From assembly GCA_002773185.1 (NCBI GenBank), contig PFBU01000018.1, positions 1-13,097 of the forward strand: DNA of 13,097 bases, read 5' to 3'. Shown piece after piece: positions 1-6,006 of the stretch; position 1 is the first letter of the stretch, and each line of letters begins with the position of its first letter. A program made the translations under genes and the position numbers. The stretch comes from Candidatus Magasanikbacteria bacterium CG10_big_fil_rev_8_21_14_0_10_36_16 (GTDB lineage Bacteria; Patescibacteriota; Patescibacteriia; Magasanikbacterales; UBA922). The notes beneath the pieces were generated by a model, which made no database searches, was not told the DNA's origin, and saw only the letters and a program-made list of their open reading frames with translations.

Positions 1-31
1 GCCTTAGGCTGATAATTTGCACTAATATAAC

Positions 32-163
32 CACCAATCTTAACACGAATTTGCACGAATATTTACCTTTGGAAGAACTAGCTTGATAAGTTAGTTTTTA
101 TTTTTTAAGTAAATTTCCCTACCTTCACTAGTGTATTAGCGTCTATTCGTGTTAAGATTGGTG
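32..163. repeat. 19-bp perfect inverted repeat upstream of groES
   Basis: The arm at 32-50 (caccaatcttaacacgaat) is the exact reverse complement of 145-163. The 94-base interior holds a terminator hairpin but no credible ORF. The left arm runs on into a second cacgaat word (54-60). The right arm ends six bases before the groES -35 box. It may be a small MITE-like element or an emptied version of the inverted-repeat cassettes seen later in the window; that relation is inference. Confidence 0.8.
76..106 (+). terminator. Rho-independent terminator of the gene left of the window
   Basis: A 9-bp stem (76-84 with 88-96, one G-U pair) closes a 3-base loop and is followed by a T-rich tail at 95-106. 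It probably ends a plus-strand gene lying upstream of this window and separates it from groES. Confidence 0.65.
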
Positions 164-168
164 TTCCC

Positions 169-197
169 TTGACAATTTTGGTGGTTGGTTGTAAGAT
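169..197 (+). promoter_or_regulatory. sigma70-type promoter of groES
   Basis: A consensus -35 box TTGACA (169-174) and a -10 box TAAGAT (192-197, four of six to consensus) are separated by 17 bases. The expected start of transcription, near 204, falls inside the CIRCE palindrome, the usual place for an operator that blocks initiation. Confidence 0.7.
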
Positions 198-226
198 ATT
201 ATCACTCATCAATATTGAGTGATAAT
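198..226. promoter_or_regulatory. CIRCE-type HrcA operator
   Basis: Perfect 10-bp arms ATTATCACTC (198-207) and GAGTGATAAT (217-226) flank exactly nine bases. The classical CIRCE is TTAGCACTC-N9-GAGTGCTAA. Here the G of each arm is T/A, changed symmetrically, while the CACTC-N9-GAGTG core is kept. Its position over the groES start site supports heat-shock repression by HrcA; the hrcA gene itself is not in the window. Confidence 0.85.
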
Positions 227-247
227 TAATTCTTAAATTTATAGTAT

Positions 248-529
248 ATGAATATTAGACCACTTGGTGACCGTATTTTGGTCAAACCTCAAGCCGAGGA
301 AGAAAAAACAGCTTCTGGAATTTTTTTGCCAGATACTGCAGACAAAGAAAAAAAAGCTCAAGGGGAAATCTTGGCACTTGGTAATGGTGAAAAATTGGCT
401 AAATTAGGTTTGTCTGTTGGCATGAAAGTATTGTTCAAAAAATGGGGTGGGGAAGAAATAAAAATAGGTGACGTTGATTTCAAGATTTTGGATCATGTGG
501 ATGTGATAGCAGTTATCGAGCAGAACTAA
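248..529 (+). CDS. groES: Co-chaperonin GroES (Hsp10)
   Basis: The 93-residue product has the usual GroES length and opens with the family signature NIRPLGDRILVKP (2-14). Residues 16-32 form the mobile loop that docks on GroEL, with the hydrophobic GIFLP contact at 24-28. GroES caps the GroEL ring as a heptamer and encloses substrate in the cytoplasm. The ATG at 248 is the only sensible start; no Shine-Dalgarno is visible before it (the preceding bases are A/T only). The gene lies just after a promoter with a CIRCE operator and is followed, after a repeat-filled gap of 214 bases, by groEL, so the two are probably co-regulated at least partly from the groES promoter. Identification is secure. 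Confidence 0.97.
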   Translation: MNIRPLGDRILVKPQAEEEKTASGIFLPDTADKEKKAQGEILALGNGEKLAKLGLSVGMKVLFKKWGGEEIKIGDVDFKILDHVDVIAVIEQN

Positions 530-552
530 TTGTTTTAAAAAAGTTTTGTTTA

Positions 553-635
553 TTATCTCTATTTTATCTCTTCGTGATAGAAAACAAGATAGAGATCCAC
601 CCAAGGCGGGCAAGTAAGGAGATAAATAGAGATAA
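553..635. repeat. Inverted TATCTC-word repeat between groES and groEL
   Basis: The left arm 553-570 (ttatctctattttatctc) pairs with 619-635, which is its reverse complement apart from one missing base. The 48-base interior contains a ccaaggcgg word also found at 7069-7077. No ORF lies inside. A hairpin here could attenuate groEL relative to groES; this is inference. The same TATCTC word recurs at 4768-4789 and 7161-7194. Confidence 0.7.
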
Positions 636-743
636 TTAGTTTTATTTACTCAATGAAATTTTATCTCAATTTATTACAAACATTTTTTACAAATAAATAA
701 AGATTAAAATATAAACTTAATAAAATAATTAAAACAAAAAGTT

Positions 744-2369
744 ATGCCTAAACAAATAAAATTTGATAACGACGCTAGACAAGCTCTTGTCAATGGTGTC
801 AATATTTTGGCCAATGTGGTCAAAGTAACTCTTGGTCCCAAAGGACGTAATGTGGTATTGGACAAGGGCTATGGTGCTCCAGTAATTACCAAAGATGGTG
901 TGTCTGTTGCTCGTGAAATTGAATTGGAAGATAAATTTGAAAATATTGGTGTAGAACTTATCAAAGAAGTGGCCAACAAAACTAATGATGTCGTGGGTGA
1001 TGGTACTACCACCGCCACAGTGCTTGTTCAAGCTATTGTCAAAGAAGGAATGAAAAATGTCACAGCTGGTGCTAATCCTGTCGCTCTTAATCGTGGTTTG
1101 CACAAAGCGGCCGAAGCGATTGTCGCTGAACTTCACAATACTGTTTCCAAACAAGTTGAAGATGATGAGATTGCCAATGTAGCTTCTATCTCGGCCAATG
1201 ATCGAGAAATCGGTGAAAAAATTGCCGAGGCGATGAAAGCAGTAGGTAAAGATGGTGTAATTACTGTGGAAGATTCACAGTCTTTTGGTTTGGAAATAGA
1301 AGTGGTTAAGGGTATGCGTTTTGACAAAGGTCTAATATCGCAATATATGGTGACCAACAACGAACGTATGGAAGCTGAGTATACAGATGCGATGATTCTA
1401 ATCACTGACAAAAAAATTTCTTCAGTAGAAGACATCGTACCAATTTTGGAAAAAGTAGTTGAGAGTGGTCATAAAGAATTGGTTGTGATTGCGGAAGATG
1501 TTGACGGTCAAGCTCTAACTACTTTAGTTTTAAACAAACTTCGTAGCACTTTCAATGTGTTGGCTGTCAAAGCTCCTGGTTTTGGTGATAGACGCAAAGA
1601 AATGCTTGAAGATATTGCTATTTTGACTGGTGGCAAAGTAATTACCGAAGAACTTGGTATGAAACTTGCCAATACTACCCTAGAAGATCTTGGACATGCT
1701 CGCAAAGTCGTCGCTACCAAAGAAACTACTACTATAGTAGAAGGTGCTGGAGAAGCTAGTAAAGTGGAAGGTCGTGTCGTTCAAATACGCAAAATGATTG
1801 AAACTTCTGACAGTGATTTTGATAAAGAAAAATTACAAGAACGTCTAGCCAAATTGGCTGGTGGTGTAGCGGTTATCCGTGTGGGAGCTGCTACTGAGAC
1901 TGAGATGAAAGAAGTTAAACACAGAATAGAAGACGCTGTGGGTGCAACCAAAGCTGCTACCGAAGAAGGTGTTGTGCCTGGTGGTGGAGTAGCTCTAATT
2001 CGTGCTAGTCGTGCACTTGACAATTTGAATTTGCCAGATGAAGAAATGGTGGCTGTCAATATTTTGAGACGTGCTCTAGAGGAACCACTCCGTGTGATTG
2101 CTCACAACGCTGGTTTTGAAGGTGCTGTGGTTGTTGCAGAAGTCAAAAAACACGAAGGGAATTTTGGTTTCAATGCAGCTACTGGTCAATATGAAGATAT
2201 GGTGGCTGCTGGTGTGATAGATCCAACCAAAGTTACTCGTAGTGCTCTTGAAAATGCTGTTTCTGTCGCTGGAATGTTTCTGACTACAGAAGCTGTAGTG
2301 ACAGATTTGCCAAGTAAAGATGATTCAGCTCCTTCTGCTATGGGTGGTGGTATGGGTGGAATGATGTAA
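744..2369 (+). CDS. groEL: Chaperonin GroEL (Hsp60)
   Basis: The 541-residue product matches the full length of the family. It starts MPKQIKFDNDARQAL and carries the nucleotide-binding segments TLGPKGRNV (29-37) and GDGTTT (85-90). It ends in the Gly-Met-rich tail GGGMGGMM that lines the cavity of most bacterial GroELs. It forms the double-ring ATPase that folds proteins together with GroES. No Shine-Dalgarno is visible before the ATG at 744. A weak promoter candidate (TTTACA 686-691, TATAAA 710-715, 18-base spacer) lies in very A/T-rich DNA, so it may be chance; no CIRCE precedes groEL. A terminator follows at 2418-2447. Identification is secure; whether groEL has its own promoter is open. 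Confidence 0.98.
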   Translation: MPKQIKFDNDARQALVNGVNILANVVKVTLGPKGRNVVLDKGYGAPVITKDGVSVAREIELEDKFENIGVELIKEVANKTNDVVGDGTTTATVLVQAIVKEGMKNVTAGANPVALNRGLHKAAEAIVAELHNTVSKQVEDDEIANVASISANDREIGEKIAEAMKAVGKDGVITVEDSQSFGLEIEVVKGMRFDKGLISQYMVTNNERMEAEYTDAMILITDKKISSVEDIVPILEKVVESGHKELVVIAEDVDGQALTTLVLNKLRSTFNVLAVKAPGFGDRRKEMLEDIAILTGGKVITEELGMKLANTTLEDLGHARKVVATKETTTIVEGAGEASKVEGRVVQIRKMIETSDSDFDKEKLQERLAKLAGGVAVIRVGAATETEMKEVKHRIEDAVGATKAATEEGVVPGGGVALIRASRALDNLNLPDEEMVAVNILRRALEEPLRVIAHNAGFEGAVVVAEVKKHEGNFGFNAATGQYEDMVAAGVIDPTKVTRSALENAVSVAGMFLTTEAVVTDLPSKDDSAPSAMGGGMGGMM

Positions 2370-2372
2370 AAG

Positions 2373-2413
2373 ACGCGGATTATACAGATTTATTACGCGG
2401 ATGAACGCAGAAA
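2373..2413. repeat. ACGCGGATT-word tract after groEL
   Basis: Starting three bases after the groEL stop codon, the words acgcggatt, acagattt, acgcggat and acgcagaa follow one another. A diverged copy with the same word order lies at 8378-8424 across the end of the malic enzyme gene. The middle word acagatt belongs to the family that makes up the GxxExxY cassette arms, so the word families are not fully separate. Confidence 0.7.
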
Positions 2414-2417
2414 TTTT

Positions 2418-2447
2418 AAAACAGTCTTATTTGGTAAGGCTGTTTTT
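2418..2447 (+). terminator. Rho-independent terminator after groEL
   Basis: A stem of about 12 bp (2418-2429 with 2435-2446, one G-U pair) closes a 5-base loop tttgg. The second arm merges into a run of T at 2443-2447, followed by gttt. It plausibly ends the groES-groEL transcript. Confidence 0.75.
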
Positions 2448-2465
2448 GTTTGGCTATGTGTTCGA

Positions 2466-2487
2466 GTGAACAGGTGATCAGGTGACA
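2466..2487. repeat. AGGTGATC-word tract before prfB
   Basis: The words gtgaac, aggtgatc and aggtgac form a short tract. It is the reverse-complement orientation of the TAATCACC tracts at 3671-3704 and 4711-4734 and the same orientation as 4113-4146. Confidence 0.55.
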
Positions 2488-2521
2488 GAGCTTAAATAGA
2501 GGAATTTGTCAAGTATAGGGG

Positions 2522-2550
2522 TTGTTTTTTATTTCAAATTCAGGCATAAT
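2522..2550 (+). promoter_or_regulatory. Putative prfB promoter
   Basis: TTGTTT (2522-2527) and CATAAT (2545-2550) are separated by exactly 17 bases and lie 23 bases before the prfB start codon. The groEL terminator upstream makes a separate promoter likely. The local sequence is A/T-rich, so confidence is moderate. Confidence 0.5.
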
Positions 2551-2572
2551 AAGGTAAATATTAATAGCAAAT

Positions 2573-3676
2573 ATGGAAATGCAAGAAGTGGTAAAATCAA
2601 TTGAAAATCTACAAAAAAAATTGTCAGAAATGTACGATATTTTGGACATTGCCAAAAAACAGTCACAAGTTTTGGTAATCGCAGAAGAAGTAAACAAACC
2701 AGATTTTTGGAAGGACCAAGAAAATGCTACTAAAAAAAGCAGAGAAATGAGTGATTTGCAAGCCGAAATTAATCTTTGGAGTAAATATGACAAAGAAACA
2801 AAAGACTTGTTAGAAATCGCGAAGTTGGATGAAGCTGACAAAGATGTCAATATGCGCGAGATAATAGAAAAACAATATTATATTTTGGAAAAAAATATTT
2901 TGAAATTGGAGTTTAACACACTATTTGATGGTAAGCATGATAGAGAAAATGCTATTGTCGCTATACACTCTGGTAGTGGTGGTACAGAGGCTCAGGATTG
3001 GGCTGAGATGCTTCTTAGGATGTATCTTCGCTACATTGATCAAAAAGGCTGGAAAACGACCATTTTGGACGAATCCAAGGGTCAGGAAGCTGGACTTAAG
3101 TCTGTTACTTTCCGTGTGGAAGGTACTTTTGCTTACGGTCATTTGAAATCTGAACATGGTACTCACAGGCTGGTTCGCATTTCGCCTTTTGATGCTGAAA
3201 AAATGCGCCACACCTCTTTTGCTCTAGTAGAAGTAATTCCTGAGTTAGAAGAAGAGGAAGCTGTCAAAATAGACGAAAAAGATTTGCGTATTGATACTTT
3301 TATGGCTGGTGGAAATGGCGGGCAAAGTGTCAACACGACTTATAGTGCTGTACGTCTGGTACACATTCCTACAGGCATTACCGTGACTTGTCAAAATGAA
3401 AAATCACAACAACAAAATAGAAAATTAGCCATGAAAGTTCTTCTATCCAGATTACAAAAGTTGCAAGAAGAAAAAGACGAAGAAGAAAGACTGAAACTTC
3501 GTGGAGAATACAAAAGTCCAGAGTGGGGAAGTCAAATCAGAAGTTATGTTTTGCATCCTTATCATATGGTCAAAGATTTACGTACTCGTTATGAGACGAC
3601 GGATGATGAGGGGGTGTTGAATGGGGAACTCGACGGTTTTGTTGAAGCATACTTGCGTTATCTAAAAAATACCTAA
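2573..3676 (+). CDS. prfB: Peptide chain release factor 2
   Basis: The 367-residue product is a class I release factor. Its anticodon-like tripeptide is SPF (204-206), the RF2 type that reads UGA and UAA. The catalytic GGQ lies at 249-251, almost the same numbering as in E. coli RF2. The segment between, from AIHSGSGGTEAQDW (130-143) to RISPFDAEKMRHTSFA, is typical. The reading frame is open from ATG 2573, so the +1 programmed frameshift used by many bacteria to autoregulate prfB is absent. The residue pattern before the GGQ (DTFMAGGNGGQ) is slightly unusual. A second ATG two codons on is an alternative start. The stop codon lies inside a TAATCACC repeat tract, and a four-helix-bundle cassette follows directly. 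Confidence 0.96.
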   Translation: MEMQEVVKSIENLQKKLSEMYDILDIAKKQSQVLVIAEEVNKPDFWKDQENATKKSREMSDLQAEINLWSKYDKETKDLLEIAKLDEADKDVNMREIIEKQYYILEKNILKLEFNTLFDGKHDRENAIVAIHSGSGGTEAQDWAEMLLRMYLRYIDQKGWKTTILDESKGQEAGLKSVTFRVEGTFAYGHLKSEHGTHRLVRISPFDAEKMRHTSFALVEVIPELEEEEAVKIDEKDLRIDTFMAGGNGGQSVNTTYSAVRLVHIPTGITVTCQNEKSQQQNRKLAMKVLLSRLQKLQEEKDEEERLKLRGEYKSPEWGSQIRSYVLHPYHMVKDLRTRYETTDDEGVLNGELDGFVEAYLRYLKNT

Positions 3677-4146
3677 TCACTTAATCACCTTATCACCTAA
3701 TCACACTACGTTGAATTATGTTGGAAAATACAATGAGTGAGTTTCAAAATAAATTAAAAAAACTAATGCATAGTTATGTAAAATGCGCTTATGAAGTAAC
3801 AAAAAAATTTCCTAAAGAAGAATTGTATTCGTCAGTCTCACAATTGAGAAGGTCATCTATGTCTGTGATATTAAATTTTGTGGAAGGCTATGGTCGAAGA
3901 AGAGATAAAGTAAAGTTGAATTTTTATGAGATGTCCTATGGATCATTAAATGAATCAAAATATATATTTTATTTTGCACTTGATGAAAATTGGATAGAGC
4001 ACAAAGATTATAAAAAAGCTTTAGATCTTGGAGAAGAAATTGGAGCAATGCTTTGGTCAGAAATAAAATCTGTGGAAAAAAATATTAATTAATTTATCTA
4101 ATTATTCTGAAAGTGATCAGGTGATTAGGTGCTAAAGTGATGAAGT
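3671..4146. mobile_element. Inverted-repeat cassette carrying a four-helix-bundle gene
   Basis: The arm 3671-3704, made of TAATCACC-like words, matches the reverse complement of 4113-4146 at 28 of 34 positions by my alignment. The unit holds one gene (3718-4092). The left arm overlaps the prfB stop codon (3674-3676), and the right arm ends three bases before the start of the PAP2 gene (4150), so the unit fills the whole intergenic gap. Known relatives of the cargo sit in 23S rRNA intervening sequences, which are also stem-bounded. No transposase is present and I see no target-site duplication. Similar tracts at 2466-2487 and 4711-4734 mean the arms could be dispersed repeats rather than element ends. 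Confidence 0.55.
3718..4092 (+). CDS. Four-helix-bundle protein (S23 / 23S rRNA IVS-type family)
   Basis: The 124-residue product fits the family known as four helix bundle protein (PF05635/TIGR02436), first found in intervening sequences of Leptospira 23S rRNA. Diagnostic segments are KKFPKEELY (29-37), SQLRRSSMSV (41-50), NFVEGYGRRR (53-62) and GSLNESKY (75-82). The molecular role is not established; family members form small helical pentamers. Here it is not in rRNA but between prfB and a PAP2 gene, enclosed by inverted repeats. No Shine-Dalgarno is visible. ATG 3718 gives the full frame, and ATG 3733 (MSEFQ) is an equally plausible start. It is A/T-rich like its neighbours, so base composition gives no sign of recent transfer. 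Confidence 0.9.
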   Translation: MLENTMSEFQNKLKKLMHSYVKCAYEVTKKFPKEELYSSVSQLRRSSMSVILNFVEGYGRRRDKVKLNFYEMSYGSLNESKYIFYFALDENWIEHKDYKKALDLGEEIGAMLWSEIKSVEKNIN

Positions 4147-4149
4147 GTT

Positions 4150-4722
4150 ATGTCTATATCACAAAAACTATTCTTCAAAATAAACGCCCAGTTAGGTAAG
4201 TGTCTTTGGTTTGATAGGTTAATGTATCTTTCTGCCAACTTACTTATTTATGTTTTGGCATTTTTTGTTATTACTTGGGGTGTATTTGTTTTGGGTGGAG
4301 TTGATCCAGAAAAATTTGAAACAATGGTAAAAATATTACTTACAACTTTTGTTTTTTCTTTTGTAATTAGTTATGGTGTGGCTTTATTTTGGAAACACCC
4401 TCGTCCGATTGTAGAATTTCCAGAAACAAAAATGTTGCTTCATCCAATCGAAGTTTGGAAATCTTTTCCTTCTGATCATACTAGTATGTCATTTTTGCTC
4501 GTCGGAAGCGTAGTACTTATGGGTGCTGGTCTTGGCTTTTCTATTTTTGTTTTATTGCTTGCCACAATTATTGCTTTTTCTCGTGTTTATGTCGGAGTGC
4601 ATTATCCTCGTGATATTTTGGGTGGCTTTTTGTTAGCAATGATTTTATTATTTAGTTCCCAGTGGTTAGTAATGAATGTTACACAACCATTGTACGCATT
4701 TTTAACACATTTAATCACCTAA
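4150..4722 (+). CDS. PAP2-family membrane phosphatase, possibly undecaprenyl-diphosphatase
   Basis: The 190-residue product carries the three PAP2 phosphatase motifs: K82-H-P-R85-P86, PSDH (107-110) and S144-R145-x5-H151-x3-D155. His110 and His151 are the expected catalytic residues. Hydrophobic stretches around 24-50, 60-81, 114-141 and 157-176 indicate four or more membrane helices, with the catalytic motifs at the loops between them. Family members hydrolyse lipid or undecaprenyl pyrophosphates; a role recycling the undecaprenyl carrier would fit the nearby cell-wall gene mltG, but substrate cannot be read from sequence. The first motif is shorter than the usual Kx6RP. No Shine-Dalgarno is visible. 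The last three codons and the stop (LIT*) lie within a TAATCACC repeat tract, so the C-terminus may have been reset by the repeat. Confidence 0.88.
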   Translation: MSISQKLFFKINAQLGKCLWFDRLMYLSANLLIYVLAFFVITWGVFVLGGVDPEKFETMVKILLTTFVFSFVISYGVALFWKHPRPIVEFPETKMLLHPIEVWKSFPSDHTSMSFLLVGSVVLMGAGLGFSIFVLLLATIIAFSRVYVGVHYPRDILGGFLLAMILLFSSQWLVMNVTQPLYAFLTHLIT

Positions 4723-4734
4723 TCACTTTATCAC
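4711..4734. repeat. TAATCACC-word tract overlapping the PAP2 stop
   Basis: The words ttaatcacc, taatcac and tttatcac follow one another and then a run of T (4735-4740). The PAP2 stop codon (4720-4722) lies inside. A 19-base part matches the reverse complement of the tract at 4113-4131 at 17 positions. Confidence 0.65.
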
Positions 4735-4767
4735 TTTTTTAATAATTATGTTTATTATTATTTCAAT

Positions 4768-4840
4768 CTTATCTCCGCTTATCTCTATGTATTCCAATTC
4801 AAATAATAAACTAGTAAACTAATAATCCAATAAACTAATT
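4768..4840. repeat. Two adjacent word tracts before the guanylyltransferase gene
   Basis: Bases 4768-4789 contain two TTATCTC words (family of 553-635 and 7161-7194). Bases 4801-4840 contain three AAACTA words in the form aataaactag, taaactaata and aataaactaa. The second tract ends three bases before the ATG at 4844, leaving no room for a Shine-Dalgarno. Confidence 0.55.
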
Positions 4841-4843
4841 TTT

Positions 4844-5896
4844 ATGAAAATCCTAATCTTCGCTGGCGGAGCCGGCACCAGGCTTTGGCCAATTAGTCGT
4901 AAATCTAGTCCAAAACAATTTGAAATTCTAAAAGGTGACAAATCTACTATTGCTATGGCTTTGGATAGAGTAGAAAGTTTTGGTGTAGAAAATGTCTATG
5001 TTTCAACTAACGACAAATATGTTGATTTGGTTTGTACACACTTGCCAAAACTTGATAGAAATAATATTCTAGGAGAACCAGCTAGGCGTGATTTGGCAGC
5101 TGCCGTTGGTCTTGCTTTGATGCGTCTCAAAAAACAAGGTATGACTGGGACAATCGCTATGCTGTGGGCTGACCACTTTATGAAAAAGCCTGACAATTTT
5201 GTGGAAGCTTTGAAAAAGGCAGATAAACTTATTGCAGAAAATCCTAAGAGATTTGTTTTCTTGGGTGAACAAGCTCGTTTTGCCAATGAAAATTTGGGCT
5301 GGATACATCTGGGTGAAAATATTGCAGGGGATTTGTTCAAATTTGATAGTTGGAAATATCACCCTGAACTTTTGCAGTGTCAAGAAATGTTTGAGAGTCA
5401 AGAGTGGATGTGGAATCCTGGCTATTTTATTTTTGATCTTGACTTTGTTTTGGAACTTTACAAAAAGCATAAACCAGAAATGTATATTGCACTGGACGAT
5501 ATGGTCAGTGGAAAAAAAGATTTAGCAACTGAATATCCAAAATTAGAGGCGGTATCTTTTGATAATGCCATTGTTGAAAAAATAGACAAAGATCAAGCTG
5601 TGGTTCTCAAAGTTGATCTTGGCTGGACTGATCCTGGTACTTTGTATGCTCTCAAAGAAGCTTTAGTTGATGGTACTAACAAAAATTTTGAAAAAGGTAC
5701 TGTGGTTGATTTGGATTCTACAGATAGTTTAATTTTGAATGAAGAAAAAGGTAGATTAGTTGCAACCTTAGGATTGAAAGGTATGGTCGTGGTAAATACT
5801 AATAATACAACTTTGGTTTGTCACAAAAATGATGTGCCGAGGATAAAGGAATTGTTGAAGAAGATTGGGGAAGAAGGGCTTGAAGAATATTTATAA
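4844..5896 (+). CDS. manC: Mannose-1-phosphate guanylyltransferase (sugar nucleotidyltransferase)
   Basis: The 350-residue product has the nucleotidyltransferase signature FAGGAGTRLWPISR (6-19) followed by PKQF (23-26). It also has ADH (109-111, the usual PADH with Pro replaced by Trp), WNPGYFIF (190-197), FDNAIVEK (239-246) and DLGWTDPGT (258-266). These correspond to the GTP- and sugar-phosphate-binding motifs of ManC-type enzymes, which make GDP-mannose from mannose 1-phosphate and GTP. The length matches the single-domain form without the C-terminal phosphomannose isomerase domain. GDP-mannose would feed surface glycan or lipid-linked sugar synthesis. Substitutions in two motifs (WADH for PADH, DPGT for DVGS) leave the exact sugar open; another hexose-1-phosphate is possible. 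Confidence 0.88.
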   Translation: MKILIFAGGAGTRLWPISRKSSPKQFEILKGDKSTIAMALDRVESFGVENVYVSTNDKYVDLVCTHLPKLDRNNILGEPARRDLAAAVGLALMRLKKQGMTGTIAMLWADHFMKKPDNFVEALKKADKLIAENPKRFVFLGEQARFANENLGWIHLGENIAGDLFKFDSWKYHPELLQCQEMFESQEWMWNPGYFIFDLDFVLELYKKHKPEMYIALDDMVSGKKDLATEYPKLEAVSFDNAIVEKIDKDQAVVLKVDLGWTDPGTLYALKEALVDGTNKNFEKGTVVDLDSTDSLILNEEKGRLVATLGLKGMVVVNTNNTTLVCHKNDVPRIKELLKKIGEEGLEEYL

Positions 5897-5904
5897 ATTT
5901 TAAT

Positions 5905-5973
5905 GGATACGAAATATGAAAAGTACGAACATACGAAAGTTTCGTAATTTCGTAACTTTCGTATTTCGTATCC
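5905..5973. repeat. Gene-free 69-base palindrome of TTTCGTA words
   Basis: The arm 5905-5938 matches the reverse complement of 5940-5973 at 29 of 34 positions, leaving a single central base (5939). The right arm is four TTTCGTA words in a row. It lies eight bases after the guanylyltransferase stop and 33 bases before mltG. As RNA it forms a long hairpin followed by ttttattctgttt, so it may act as a terminator. Its build resembles the arms of the gene-carrying cassettes joined without cargo. Confidence 0.85.
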
Positions 5974-6006
5974 CGTATCTTTTATTCTGTTTGAAAAAAT
6001 AAACCT

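Noticed and set aside
1..247. tRNA gene or riboswitch before groES
   Set aside because: The only structures are the inverted repeat, the terminator and the CIRCE palindrome; no cloverleaf or known riboswitch core is visible.
729..1154. Long open frames on the minus strand opposite groEL (also 1133-1435, 1508-1720, 1781-2059)
   Set aside because: They are shadows of a highly conserved gene, with no start signals or family features of their own.
3671..4734. PAP2 gene as cargo of its own cassette between tracts 4113-4146 and 4711-4734
   Set aside because: The arms match over only about 19 bases, and the gene is a normal housekeeping type; the tracts are more simply shared neighbours of the four-helix-bundle unit.
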